A stretch of 64,000 nucleotides of DNA, taken from positions 186,001 to 250,000 of the forward strand of contig JAGVSM010001158.1 in the NCBI GenBank assembly GCA_022494885.1, given 5' to 3'. A program made the position numbers and the translations under genes. The notes below the pieces were generated by a model. That model searched no databases, was not told the origin of the DNA, and saw only the letters and a program-made list of their open reading frames with translations. Origin of the DNA: Micrasema longulum. Its lineage: Eukaryota; Arthropoda; Insecta; Trichoptera; Brachycentridae. Shown here in pieces: positions 22,441-33,774 of this stretch. The stretch's first letter is position 1; each line of letters begins with the position of its first letter.

Positions 22441-23415
22441 TCGCAACGTATAATCCTGCCGCGCAATAACATATTTGAATTTCACCGGTGTAAATATGTA
22501 AAATATTCCAAAACTGCTATTTTTATTCATTTATTTATTATATATCACGCTATTTATTGCATTTAGCTGGCGGTTGGCAAGCCAAATATCAAGAAAAGCT
22601 ATCGCCAAAGTAATTGTAGTTTAATTTATTTTTTTTGTATTAGATACTCCTTACTTTTTTGCAAATTCAATATATTGTATTATTTTTTAAAGTAAAAGCC
22701 AATTTTTTGGCAATGAATTGTTTTTATTTACGAAGAAAACAAAAAATAAACCGACACGAGAGTTGACTTAGAGATTACACACGCGTTGACTTATGACTGC
22801 GATAACTTAAGTATGTTCATCATTGTTCATTGTGATAGCTCAAACGCTTATCGTGTTTTTAAGCATGTCGATAGTTATTTGTGATTGAGCTACTGAACAA
22901 CATCACTCTGGATATTAATATGGTCAATGTATCTGAAGGGGATTTCCTAAGCAGGATTTTCCTACTACTTAGACAAGAGTCTCTTTTATGTTTTCTTTTT
23001 ATAATGTGTGCGCCTTAAATTTGGAATTGTATTTTCTTTGTTATTTTCAAAAATAAATATGAAAAAGTGGAAATGTAACATACATTAAGACTCTTCATAC
23101 ACACATAGGTCTTGACAAGGAGCTGCGCAGTTCCAACTCTACATTATTTGATTCAAAAGTTTTCTGCTAGACATAAGTTATCCATCAGGTTTTAATTAAG
23201 TTCAACGCATTCAAAACCATCTTAATTAATAAAACTCTCTCTTCTTTATACGAGTTTTATGCAGGGATAATTAAACTGTAATTCATTACATTTTATCCCT
23301 CTCCGCATCCGGTGAAATTTCTGAGAACCCACTCAAAGAGTCTTATTAAAATATTCTTTGAAAAGGGTGGCACTCCAGAAAAAAACTAACTCTATGGTTA
23401 TCCTTTAGAATCTCC
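22441..23415. other. No recognised gene
   Basis: AT-rich, unassigned. ACGTATAATCCTG is duplicated in tandem at 22428-22457. Confidence 0.45.
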
Positions 23416-23416
23416 A

Positions 23417-23565
23417 ATGCAAAGCGCTTCCCGGGATAAGGGAAGGTCGTCTGACGTCATCACCTGCGACACAAATCCATCTCAACTCCATCCCGGTATC
23501 CCCGGCTTATGTCCCGGGGTAGCACTTGAGAGCGCATTTACCGGGCACCTACTCGCCGACAAGAA
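23417..23565. other. GC-rich block of unknown nature
   Basis: About 150 bp at well over 50% GC by eye, with CCCGGGATAAGG, CTGACGTCATC (TGACGTCA at 23452-23459), ATCCCCGG and CCCGGGG. A 92-codon frame runs through on the plus strand but has no recognisable motif. It may be part of an exon, a promoter or a decayed element. I do not decide. Confidence 0.35.
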
Positions 23566-23569
23566 ATAC

Positions 23570-24335
23570 GAGAAGAAAATTATTCAACAATTTTCAAAAC
23601 AGGTTTCAAAAATATCGCCTTGCTGTTCATCGCTCAAGTGCAATTCGGGATTAAAAGTTATGTTGAGAGTTTATAGGCATTATCTCCTATTTTAACTCTT
23701 AAAAGACTGTGGTAAATAATCCCTTTGCGCGCGGTGATGTAACATCGTGTTACCACTAGTAAAAGACGGAATATTCTAAAGTTTAGACACTAAAAAAAAA
23801 CACGGAGACATACTGTTTAATCATCCATTTTCCATAATTTATGCGAATAAACATAAAATTTTGCCCTGTTAAAATAAAATAAATCAAAAATCACAAGTAC
23901 GCCGCTCATGTTACGCGCGTGTGTCCCCCATTACTGTCATCAACCGTCAGTATTTTTGTACATTTATGTTTATCGTAAGAACGCACACAGATTTTTTTTA
24001 TTAAAAAAAAAAAACAAAAATACCCTTTGTTCAATTGAAATTAATATTTGGAATGGAACCAAGTATTATTTAGGACAATGACTGATGGCGAAAGTGTGAT
24101 TGATGGACACAAAAATTATCGGAAGCACACATTCCTCTAAGGAAATAATCAAACACGCGCTGGTAAATTATTCAAATGGTATCAAGTTTTTGTTTGTGGA
24201 ACACTTTTAGAGTTGGGAATACAAAACACTTGAATTATTTAGTGAGAAAGTTGAAACTTAACAATACGTCCACTTTTTCCCTTGATAAGGGTAGAAAAAC
24301 AACTTACTCTTACTAACCACTGTCTCGCAAGGCCT
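23570..24335. other. No recognised feature
   Basis: AT-rich sequence without matches elsewhere in the window that I could see. Confidence 0.45.
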
Positions 24336-24338
24336 CAG

Positions 24339-24571
24339 GCCGATTACAATGAAAAGTTAACAGAGTCTTCGACTGTCTACAAAAAAACACCTATATTTGT
24401 GTACGAAAATGAGTATATTTGCATTAACATTAAAAGTATCTTCGTCGGTAACCTATAATTGAACATGTTTTTAAGAAAAAATGTATATATATTCTGCTTT
24501 TAATACAGAAAACTTAATTTTATTTCGTAGATAAAATTGAAGATAAATGTTAACTTTTCGTTGTAATCGGC
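24339..24571. mobile_element. MITE family M, copy 2 (23-bp TIRs)
   Basis: GCCGATTACAATGAAAAG at 24339 and its reverse complement ending at 24571 form a 23-bp terminal inverted repeat with a single mismatch, enclosing 233 bp. The inside (GTATCTTCGTCGGTAACC, TAATTGAAC, GTAGATAAAATTGAAGATAA) matches the copy at 28710-28966. No coding. Confidence 0.75.
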
Positions 24572-24694
24572 GCCAAGAATGGCTTGTACAATTCAAAGAT
24601 ATATGAATGGCTTAGAAGCCAAGTGAAGCAAGTATTCATATTAAATTTTAGTAAGACATATTCGAGAAATTCTAATTTTATTGGATATGATTTT

Positions 24695-24780
24695 TCATCA
24701 TCATCATCATCATTCTCTTTCTGTACATAATGGTGCATAGGGCATTGTATTGGTACACCAATCGCAGCATATGTTCATTA
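24695..24780 (-). mobile_element. (ATG)n-tailed SINE, 3' fragment
   Basis: CATCATCATCATCATT, then TCTTTCTGTACATAATGG, AGGGCATTGTATTGG and TACACCAATCGCAGCATAT. The 3' part of the family, reading on the minus strand, with a longer triplet tail than other copies. Confidence 0.6.
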
Positions 24781-24784
24781 TTTT

Positions 24785-24990
24785 TAACATATTACGACAG
24801 AGATAAATAATATTTTGGAGACGGAAATGTGGAAGTCTAGGTATCCACACACCTGTCATTGGCTGCTTAAAGTGGCCACTTTACACACTGTGTAACATTC
24901 ACCATTCTGCCTATATTTAAACATCTATATTCCTTCGATTCTTTCATCTGTTGACGTTTGTGAAGTTAAAGAGCTGAAACCTATATCTAT
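24785..24990. mobile_element. FB fragment (single arm)
   Basis: Starts TATTACGACAGAGATAAA, continues GGAAGTCTAGGTATCCAC, CACCTGTCATTGGCTGC and the ACTTTACACACTGTGTAAC block, then CATCTGTTGACGTTTGTG and AAAGAGCTGAAACC. It lacks the outer end and the return arm. Confidence 0.75.
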
Positions 24991-25007
24991 ATATCTATCT
25001 ATATCTA

Positions 25008-25310
25008 TTTTCAATTATTTAAAGAAATTAAGGTTTTAGATATTAAATTGTTATATAAAAAGAATTTTATTCTTCAAATCTATAAATGGTAGTGTTTCTA
25101 GGTCACAAAACGTAAGTACGCGACCTAGAACAAGTGGTAACATCTTAATTCCAAAATTAAAAACAAACACAACACATCATTATACTTACAGAGGAATATT
25201 TTTCTTTATGGAAATGAACAAGGAAATAAAAAGTTCAGTCAGGAATACAACATATTTAATAAATAAGTGAAAAGTTATTTTAAAAATTTTTTTTTTGATT
25301 CATAAATTTC
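25008..25310 (+). pseudogene. LINE C-terminus fragment (family K)
   Basis: Plus-strand frames read LFKEIKVLDIKLLYKKNF, SVSRSQNVSTRPRTSGN, LIPKLKTNTTHHYTYRGIFF and RNTTYLINK before a stop, with one frame change near 25088. This is the post-RT region with the 'Y.L.P' style end of Jockey-like LINEs. A related reversed piece lies at 49560-49870 (CTAGGTCACAAAA is shared). Confidence 0.7.
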
Positions 25311-25439
25311 ATAAAAAGTACAAGTTTTTTGTAAAATTCTAAACATACCTACTTTTACACATCTAGTAAATTTTATTACTGTAATTCTCCAAAAAAGAGA
25401 CTAACTCTTGTGCTTGAAGAGTGACTTACACTGTTAAAG

Positions 25440-26230
25440 TTATTTATTTATAAGAGTTTATATAATTTTATTACGAGTACATGAAAAGAAAAATAAAAAC
25501 ATAGGATATATAAAGAATAAACATAGAACAATAATACATACTATTAAAATTTAATGTTTTTTTTACACGAGTTCAAAAAATTTCTTTAGATAAACTTTAA
25601 ATTTATTTATCGATAAATTATTTTTAATAGTTTTTAGTTCATTAGGAAGATTATTATAATTTCTTACACTTTTGAAAACAAAGCTATTTTGACCATGACT
25701 TGTATGGAATTTTGATATTATATTGGTATCTGAGTGACTTATTCATTTCAATTTCTTTTTTATATATTTGTATAATAGAATTTATTTTATAAAGAGTGTC
25801 TACTGTATGAACCTTAAATATTTTAAATAGACTTTCCGTATTAAATGTTGAGGGTTTTTTAAAAATAACTTTGATAATTAATCTTTGTACTATTTTAAGA
25901 GGGTTTAATATATTGGCATATGCGCCACCCCATCCTACAATACCAAATTGTAACAAAGATTTTACAATTGAGTAATAAGCTATTTTTAAATTATTGATTT
26001 TTAAAACATTCCTTAATCTAATAAATATGTATATACATTTTCTAATTCGTTTAACTAGTTCACTGATATGGTCTTTTCATTTTAAGTTTTGGTCTATGTA
26101 TACACCAAGATATTTAATTTTATCTGTTGTATCAAGTACTGAACATGCGAGATCGCAGTTAGTTTTGTTACAATTTTCAATTATTTTTTGTTTGGCCCTG
26201 ATTATAAACACCTTTTCTTTTTTTGCAATT
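25440..26230 (-). pseudogene. LINE, RT thumb to C-terminus and 3' end (family L)
   Basis: Minus strand: IKYLGVYIDQNLK, stop, DHISELVKRIRKCIY, SIVKSLLQFGIVGWGGAYAN and LNPLKIVQRLIIKVIFKKPS, then VRNYNNLPNELKTI, ending LKKFFELV and a stop near 25562. 'YLGV.ID..L.W..HI' and 'L.YGI..WG' are standard landmarks after the RT palm in Jockey/CR1 LINEs (Trp after LK is a stop here). Only one or two interruptions, so relatively young. The 3' untranslated part runs to about 25440. Confidence 0.88.
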
Positions 26231-27330
26231 TATATGTTATCCTAAAACTTAATAATTAAAAATAAAGTATTCAATTTATTGTAAGACGTCACACAAGAAT
26301 TGTTTTTTTTTTTTACGTAATGGGAAACGTTAGTGTAAATATATGTATTAAGTTTATATAAAAATTGTATTTTGTAGTTATATTGTATACGTATATTTGT
26401 TTATCTGAATAAAAAAGTGCATAACTTCACTAAGAAACTATTTTTTTATGACAATCAAGTTATTACAATAATCATTTTTATCTTAGCCATATAAATCTGC
26501 TTTATCATTTCTTCGTCATCCATTTGTTCCACGTGACCAAAACCATATCAGCGCTCCTTTCTCAACCATATTAATTACACGTGCCTCAGATTTGCAATAA
26601 TATTATAAATGTTTTTTTTTTTTTTACTTTTAAGCTGAGCTTTCTGTGCAAATAGCAGAGGTCAAGATATTTTGCCATTGTAGGGAGATTAGTTTGAGCA
26701 AAATTTATGATATTTAAGTTGGTATCACTTTGCGAAAACAGTTGTAGAGATAAATGAATCGCCAGAATAACTCGTACCCAGGTCCTTACGTAATCCGGCA
26801 TCAAGTGAAGACAAATTTGCGGCGTCCTTCTACTGAAGGCTCTATGTATATCTAGGAGAAACCCCAGTTTATCTAGAGCATGCGGTATGCAACAGATGGC
26901 GGGGTAGCTACTCGACTGTGAAGCGACTCTGGCTAAACGACGCCGACGCCTCCAAAGGAAATTCGGGAAGGCTTTCGCCCTGCTGAGCTCACGAAATCTT
27001 CCCTTACAAATTTATATCAGCCGAGAAATGAAATTCGGTTTGAAGTAATCTCGTTGAAGTATAAATTTTGAGTATTTTAATGCAATAAAACTTTTAATCT
27101 ATATTTAAGGATATTTCACTTTATTTTAAATGCAGACATCTACGTGAATTTGACAAAGAAAGTTACATAATTATATTCTTCATTCGCCCGGATATGGACT
27201 ATTTAGTTTGTGCTATTGTATATTGTACAATTTATATAGTTTTTGAGTTGTTCTACTAATGTTTCTTGGTGGAACTGTATTTTAATTGTAATCATAAAAT
27301 CACTTATTAAGTTTAATTCCACATTTATAT
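26231..27330. other. No recognised gene; GC-richer patch 26810-27005
   Basis: Mostly AT-rich. A 200-bp patch (26810-27005) reaches about half GC and includes GCATGCGGTATGCAACAG and GACGCCGACGCCTCC. It has no long frame and no second copy in the window. Confidence 0.4.
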
Positions 27331-27410
27331 AACTAGTTTTTACCTGCGGCTTCGCTCACGGGGTATTAGGGAGAAATTAGTAAATAATTAGTTATGTCGA
27401 TAAAAAAATT
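27330..27410 (-). mobile_element. 3' end of anonymous insect repeat (family P)
   Basis: On the minus strand: ACTAATTTCTCCCTAATACC, CCGTGAGCGAAGCCGCAGG, TAAAAACTAGTTATA. The same ending, more diverged, is at 59515-59565 (ACTAATTTCTCACTAATAC, GCGAGTGGAAGCCTCGGC). This 'gaagccgcgggc...ctagt' ending is widespread in insect genomes; the element class is not decided here. Confidence 0.5.
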
Positions 27411-27454
27411 CGGGATGGAATAATATTTTTTTTTAAAATTAAAAGTAGCTTTGA

Positions 27455-28285
27455 CTGATTGAACGTAGTTATGCAGAAAGCAGTCAGTCCACAATTTTGA
27501 AAAAATGAGATATTTGTGTTATCGGTGCAGTAAGGTCAATTCTATGTTCTGCTAAAAACAGTTAAAAAAAACTGTAAAAATCACCTTCTGAAAATGGTCT
27601 TGAACACAAAAATGGCATTTCTCTTTTTGCAGAAAACACCCACAGCACTAAAAACTATAGATGCTGATAGGAAGACGGATACTTTCAAAAATACAGTTTT
27701 CTTAAATAAATTTCTATGAATAAATAAAATAGTATTTTAATTTTATAAGTTGATTAATTAAAAAATGCCTCAAATTAAAAATATTTTTTCATGTCACCTC
27801 ATGGATGAAAAGATTTAATGAGGTTTTATTCAATGGTAGATCTGGCTGTTTTCAACAAAATGCATATTTGATGTTGTGCTGTCAGCCTGGTTTAAAAAAA
27901 TTACCAAAACTTTTTTGACGCATATTAAAATTATTTTAAAAGTTATTATAACAAATTGATGAAGTTATACTCTACAATGAAGTTTCCTAATATAAATATA
28001 ATCAAATATGTTTGATACGTAATGACACAACAAACATCAGAGTTTAACGAGGGCTGGCTGTTTTCTGCAAAATACCAGCCTTTAAAAATCATTCAAATAC
28101 ACAATTTAATTCTTTTTTGTATATAAAAAAAATCTACCCATTATTAATCATTTGTTCAAGTAAAAAACATCGCAACTGTTGTGTATATTTTATTATTCAC
28201 TCTGATCATAAAAGTGCTATTATCTCAGTTTCACTTTTATATGGCTGGTTGTTTTCTGCATAACTACGTTCAATTGCCGGTCCTA
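27455..28285. repeat. Element with inverted ends and repeated TGTTTTCTGCA motif
   Basis: ATTGAACGTAGTTATGCAGA near 27461 is the reverse complement of TCTGCATAACTACGTTCAAT near 28255. Between them, variants of CTGGCTGTTTTCTGCAAAA occur near 27844, 28055 and (reversed) 27623. The interval is about 0.8 kb with no coding signal. It looks like a mobile or modular element not matched elsewhere in the window. Confidence 0.5.
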
Positions 28286-28709
28286 CCAGTATAGGTATGC
28301 AAAAAAACGACAATTCGTTAGTCTCTACCGACCTAGCGATGTTATTCTGTTTTCATATTAATACATTTTTCCAAAGTGTGATATTTTTTGGGATAAAAAA
28401 TAGCCAGTGACCCTGGCCTTGCTAGAGTAAATAATTCTAAAATTTCTAAATGTACATAAGTTCTGCAGTGCAGAATATATGTGAATGTGATGCTTTATAT
28501 CTATAAACAACCGCATCCTCAAGGGGATCACCAGTAAATACTAAGGATGTTAGAGCGCTCGCCGCCTTCCTAATAGCATGATTATTTAAGTAACTGTGTT
28601 TGGAGAAGAAGATTTTGCAATATTAAGACACTCTTCATTTATATAGAATCTAGACTCTTTAAAGGCTTAAAGGGCGAGAACTTATTAACGGGGATCCGTC
28701 ACATTATAC

Positions 28710-28966
28710 CTGGGCCGCGATTATGAACGGCTACCTTCATCGGTACATACTGAGACGGTATAAAACAAAATCGATATTTATGTACAAAAATGTGTATATT
28801 TGTATACAAATTCAAAGTATCTTCGTTAGTAACCGGTAATTGAACTTGTTCGAAAAATCAAATTATAAAAATATTATATTTTTCATACGGAAAACTTAGT
28901 CTTACTTTGTAGATAAAATTGAAGATAAATTTTAACTTCCCATCAGAATACGCACCCCGGGGTCGC
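28710..28966. mobile_element. MITE family M, copy 3
   Basis: Starts CTGGGCCGCGATTATGAACG, ends CAGAATACGCACCCCGGGG (imperfect inverted pair). The inside shares AAAGTATCTTCGTTAGTAAC, GGTAATTGAAC and GTAGATAAAATTGAAGATAA with 24339-24571. Its ends differ from those of that copy, so the two may be subfamilies with different termini. Confidence 0.65.
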
Positions 28967-28969
28967 ATT

Positions 28970-30255
28970 AACGCTAGGAACTTTGATCGTATCGCACTTA
29001 TTTTCATTTTTTAGAATAAAAATATCTGTCTTCAGAAAGGTTGACCTAGTTATTTAAAAACATTTATTTTTGTCCAAATCTCATCGTGAATTATTTTTTC
29101 GTATTATTCGTACAATAGACTGCGAGTGCTGTATATAGATTTAAGCCTACATTCAATATCTTTTATCTTGTTGTATATCACCCTATTGATGTGCCGTATA
29201 TTTTGTTTTTTTCATTTTTGTTTTGTTTCTAATCCTATATAACTCAATACAGGACTTTTAGTCCCATAGAGTTGGGACTTATGTCTCAAATAATGTCTAA
29301 TAAACAGCCTAAAAGTAAATAAATAAAAAATAAACACATGTGCGTAAATGTATCTTTGTAAACTCATGCTATCTTTTTTCTAATTTATTATATTGTTTTT
29401 TAGCCGTTATTCTGATCTATAAAACAATTTATGGCTGACTTAGTGACTTTTAAAAATGTCATCAAATAGTCGTTTATTTTTATCGTTTAACAATCAGATA
29501 TACCTAATAGATCAATACAACTCCATTTTATGTATCGTGAGACATATAAGAGAGAATGGTTTAAACAATAAAATCCTGTAATCTTAAATAATATATTTTC
29601 TAAAATGAAAAAAAAAACGCTTTCTAAGGGAATTATTTTTATTAATTTACATCGAGTTTTTTTTATTAATTTACTCAGTATTAAAATGATTTGCGGTAAA
29701 TGTTTTTTTTATAAAAATGACAATTTGATCATTCTAGATGAGAAGCTTAATATTTTAGCAAAATTTATCCTACCGATTATTATCTGTAAAGTTAAAAAAA
29801 TATGACCATTAAAATCATAGAAATTGGATATTTAAAATATTTTCGCTTGAATGTTCTATTCGAATTTCAAATTTGAAAAATAACAATACGAGTGCAGTGA
29901 TGATTAAATTAACTCCACGAGGCATAAAATATATTTGTAAAACCCTTTTTTTATTTGTTCATTTCAGATCAGATAATGCAACATAAAAACATTTAATTTA
30001 AAAAAGGGGTATTCGATTGTTTTTAATATACATATTTAAAGTGTTTGGCAAATATTTACCCTCATAAAAGGTGGATCATGGTCAAAAGATGGATAGTGGA
30101 GCTAGGTAGAAGTAAAATGGATTGTCTCATTCGCCCAAACCAATATTGAATCAACCGCTTAACAAGTGTATGGCTTATGTTAGGTTTTTGTTATTTTCAT
30201 TGTACATTTTGTAATATAAATAATATAGATGTACATATATGCCTAGTTTTTAAAA
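28970..30255 (+). other. AT-rich; probable LINE 3' end at 29220-29330
   Basis: GGGACTTATGTCTCAAATAA and AGTAAATAAATAAAAAATAA at 29274-29330 look like the 3' end and tail of another LINE (plus strand). A 66-codon frame at 29605 is AT-driven and not called. Confidence 0.35.
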
Positions 30256-30268
30256 CTGTGAACATTTT

Positions 30269-30875
30269 TTCAACAATATTTTAAGTTTGTGCAAATTTTT
30301 GTAGACAAGGACTGGATTCAACTCCCTGGGGAGCTGTTAGCATGAACAAATTATAACAGATACGAAGAACATTTTAGAGAAGGTAATATAGAAGTCAAGG
30401 CATCTACAGGGCTTATGACCTGTCATTGGCTGGTTTAAGTGGCTACTATAAACACTGTGTAACATTCACCATTCTGCCCATATTTGAACATCTACATTCC
30501 TTCAATTCTTTCATGTGTTGATAAAAGTTGTTGTTGATAAATCCACCTGGTCCATGAAGAAGTATAGAAATTGAAAAAATAAAATATATATATATATGTA
30601 TATATCAGGCGTTGCCTAGTCTGTAGGTGAAATAATTCAATTAGATGAATCTCACCCGCAGAAATAAAGGTTTCAGTTGTTTAACTTCACAAACATCAAC
30701 AGGTGAAAGAATTGAAGGAATGTAGATGTAAAAATATGGGCAGTATGGTGAATGTTACACAGTGTGTAACTTGGCCACTTAAACCAGCCAATGACAGGTC
30801 ATAAGCCTTGTAGATGCCTAGATTTCTACATGATCTTCTCTAAAAGGTTCTTTATCTGTGTTGTAATATGTTAAT
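30269..30875. mobile_element. FB fold-back element, longest two-armed copy
   Basis: Left end AACAATATTTTAAGTTTGTG, then GTAGACAAGGACTGGATTC, AACTCCCTGGGGAGC, the core TATGACCTGTCATTGGCTGG, TGTAACATTCACCATTCTG and TTGATAAA. The centre holds CCACCTGGTCCATGAAGAAG and CAGGCGTTGCCTAGT. The right arm returns with AATCTCACCCGCAGAAATAA, GTGAATGTTACACAGTGTG and AAACCAGCCAATGACAGGTC, ending TTGTAATATGTTAA. The outer 70 bp of the left arm have no partner on the right. GTGAACATTTT (30258-30268) and GTGAAAATTTT (30876-30886) flank it, an 11-bp target duplication with one change. Confidence 0.88.
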
Positions 30876-30889
30876 GTGAAAATTTTGTT

Positions 30890-32350
30890 AATTATCTCTT
30901 TTTATAAAGTTAGTCTTCTTTGTTTATTCTCTAATGTAAAAACATTTCAAAAAAGTATATTGTTAAGTGTCCTCGGTACGGGTAACCCCAGTGAGGTCAC
31001 ATTATTTTAATTATTAATTTTAGTTTGGATGAGAAAAATATGAATAAATAAATATTCAAACATATTTTTTTTGTAATTAAAAAAAAAACTATAATTTTAT
31101 ACCACAACTTCCAGAATGTGTAGATTAGTCAATTCATCACACAACTTGCAATTCTTTGGGATAGATCTTCCAGCTTTTCGCAGATCTCTTCTCCATTAAC
31201 ATAGTATGGGATAAGGAAGATGAATTGTCATGGGTTAGCTCGAAATCTTGTATGTCGACCGTGTTTATGGATATATTGTATACCATTATTGTATAGCCCT
31301 TGTTTGTTTTTGCTACATAGTTTTATTTTATTTTTGTTCAGTTTCTAATACATGTGTTTCTTTATGTATATGTTGTCATCGGCTTATGCCGTGTATATAA
31401 TATATAAATAAATGATGTGATATATTTAAGTTATTTGATCTAAATATAATACAAACATTATAATGTACCTAGAAATGTCCTGGTATTAACTTAAATCTCA
31501 TTATCATTAACCTGTTTATTTATTATCAACATTTTAAAACCATAAATCGTGGTTATACAAGTAAAAGTGTCCATTTGCAAAAATGACGAAATTGAGGGTA
31601 TTTACTTTTTGACATCGTATTAGCATAATGCTAGACTGCTCAAAATGCCAAGTCAATCCCACTATCAAAAAAATAATAATTTCTAAAATATGTGACCATT
31701 TGATAGAAGCTCACAGATTTTTGACAAGACAAAACTGACCAACACCCAGTCACTTTTATTTTTAAATTTAAGATCCAAAAAATTTATCAAGTAACAGCAA
31801 GTCAATTTTACTTGTAGGTAATTTCACCAGTAAAGAGTTAGTTGGAGTTAGTAGTTAGTAAGTTAGTATAGGTTTTGTATTTGACAGATACGGTTTTTTT
31901 TTTATAAAAAGTTAATTACTAAAATTTATTCTTTAGATTATTACGTAACACTTCTTAATTATTTGTTCTTTTTCATTCATTTTGTATTTCTGTGTTTATT
32001 TAACCTTCATAAATATTAAAAAAATGATAAAAAAATAAAAAATCTCAAACACATAATTCATAGTTAGAAAATAAAATACTACCTCCCTCAATGAACAAAA
32101 CAAAAATGATTATCTGCAAAATTTCATGTCAAATTTTACAGGTAAAATTGACTAATTTTTTATTTATTTTTTTTTATATAAAGGAATATTGTTTTTAATA
32201 CGTTTATACTTTACATTAAAGTTAAAAATACCGTACATATAATGTGAAATTACCAACCACTTACTTGAAAAATCTGATCTTTGAGAGGCAATTGAACTCT
32301 AGAAAAACACTAAAATGGCTCCCCTGAACATTATTGATTTTTTTTTTGTC
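30890..32350 (+). other. AT-rich; probable LINE 3' end at 31230-31412
   Basis: ATCGGCTTATGCCGTGTATA followed by ATATATAAATAAATGATG near 31379-31416 is LINE-end-like, with the CGGC TTAT GCCG palindrome before the tail. The rest is AT-rich without features. Confidence 0.35.
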
Positions 32351-32357
32351 ACTTTGG

Positions 32358-32404
32358 AAGAGAAATTGACCAAGTGACATTTTGTCACTTGGTCAATTTC
32401 TCTT
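32358..32404. repeat. Perfect 22-bp hairpin with 3-base loop
   Basis: The arm 32358-32379 (AAGAGAAATTGACCAAG...) pairs without mismatch with 32383-32404; the loop is TTT. It is not part of a recognised element. A partial direct copy, TTTGTCACTTTGG, lies just upstream (32345-32357). It is too short and too perfect for a typical microRNA precursor. Confidence 0.85.
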
Positions 32405-33690
32405 GTATGCCCACGATATGTTCACTTGAAACTTGAAACTGACATTTTATCACAACACTAAGATGGTAACGAAAAGGATTGTGGAAAACAAAACATTTTC
32501 AATTTCGGGAAGAACCCAAAGATTTGTTTTTAAGGGTCCATGCAAAATAACCCACAACGCAATCTCTTTATATTATAATACGAGTTTTTTTATAGGCTGT
32601 TGAAATCTTTATCACAGTAAGTTTTTTCTATAATATCACGCTTATACATAAATTTCATTCAAACTACGAGACATTGAGATATTATATATAGATATGAAAA
32701 TCCAAACAAATCGGAGCTAAAAAGTCGTCCTTAAAGAAAAGGAAATGACCAACAGAGGGAGAACAAGAGTCGTTACGTCATATCACGTCAATTTTGGCAA
32801 ACAAAACACGTTGTATAGTAAAAAGCACGGACTGTTTACATCGGTCTACTGTAATTTATATTCAGTATGTCGCTCCCTATTGCATTTGCGTCACCTTTGT
32901 TTATCGTTTCACTATACGCTGGACTAACTAAACAGGACAGAGACAAAAGATAACTCACGACAAATGACCACCTAGTAACATATTAATAAGACGTTTTTTA
33001 ACATTAAAATAGCTATTTTAAACAAGTATTGATTTAGATAAAAACATAACTTACCCTTAAAAAATTATACCATCGCTTTTCCAGATCGATTTGTGAGGTA
33101 TCTTAGCGTACATACAGGCATTTTAGTAATTGCGAGGAGACAAAATATGGAAAGAAGCCGGGAACTGCTCGCAATATACTAAAGTTCATTCTATCAAACA
33201 TATGCCGATTGGTCGCAGGTTGAGGAACCAAATTTCGAACGCCCATGCTTACTCTAGTTATATACCTCAATGCTACGAGATGTTTTTTTATATTTTTAAT
33301 ATAAGTTGTTGCTTTTATGGTGTCCAACTGGAAGAAAAATTAGCCATTAATCTACTTTAAAATACCTACTTAAAATTTATTCGTGGCAAAAAATACATTT
33401 TCCGGTTTATGGAAATCACATTGTCACTTATAAAAATTTATTGTTCCATTATTTCTCTCAATTAAGCCTACTTTGCTGAGGGCAAGCTACGCCTGGAATT
33501 ACTCTCTATTTAAATGAAGCAGTAATGAAGTTATCTGATCTCATCTTTTGCCAGAACTTACTCATTTCCAAAATCCCAAAATATAATTTGTTTCCAATCG
33601 GATAAATATTCTAGTATTCGGTTCATATTATCCTTCATCGACTATCATCACCGTTTCCCTTCCTAAACCTAGTGACACATAAGCCAATTC
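32405..33690. other. No recognised gene
   Basis: Two less AT-rich stretches (32705-32945 and 33105-33290) have short open frames on both strands. None shows a recognisable motif, and overlapping frames on opposite strands argue against a call. Confidence 0.45.
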
Positions 33691-33765
33691 ATCGGTTCTC
33701 TAATTGCCACGTATCAGCCTTACGCGTAAGGTACCAATTCAGGAACGGTAAATATTGCAATAAAA
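33690..33765 (-). mobile_element. (ATG)n-family SINE, body fragment
   Basis: ATCAGCCTTACGCGTAAGG, TACCAATTCAGGAACGG and TAAATATTGCAATA resemble the body of the copies at 37.6 and 12.4 kb. No head or tail. Weak. Confidence 0.4.
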
Positions 33766-33774
33766 TAAAATAAA

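Noticed and set aside
32358..32404. microRNA precursor
   Set aside because: Stem is only 22 bp, perfectly paired, with a 3-base loop; too short for a usual precursor.
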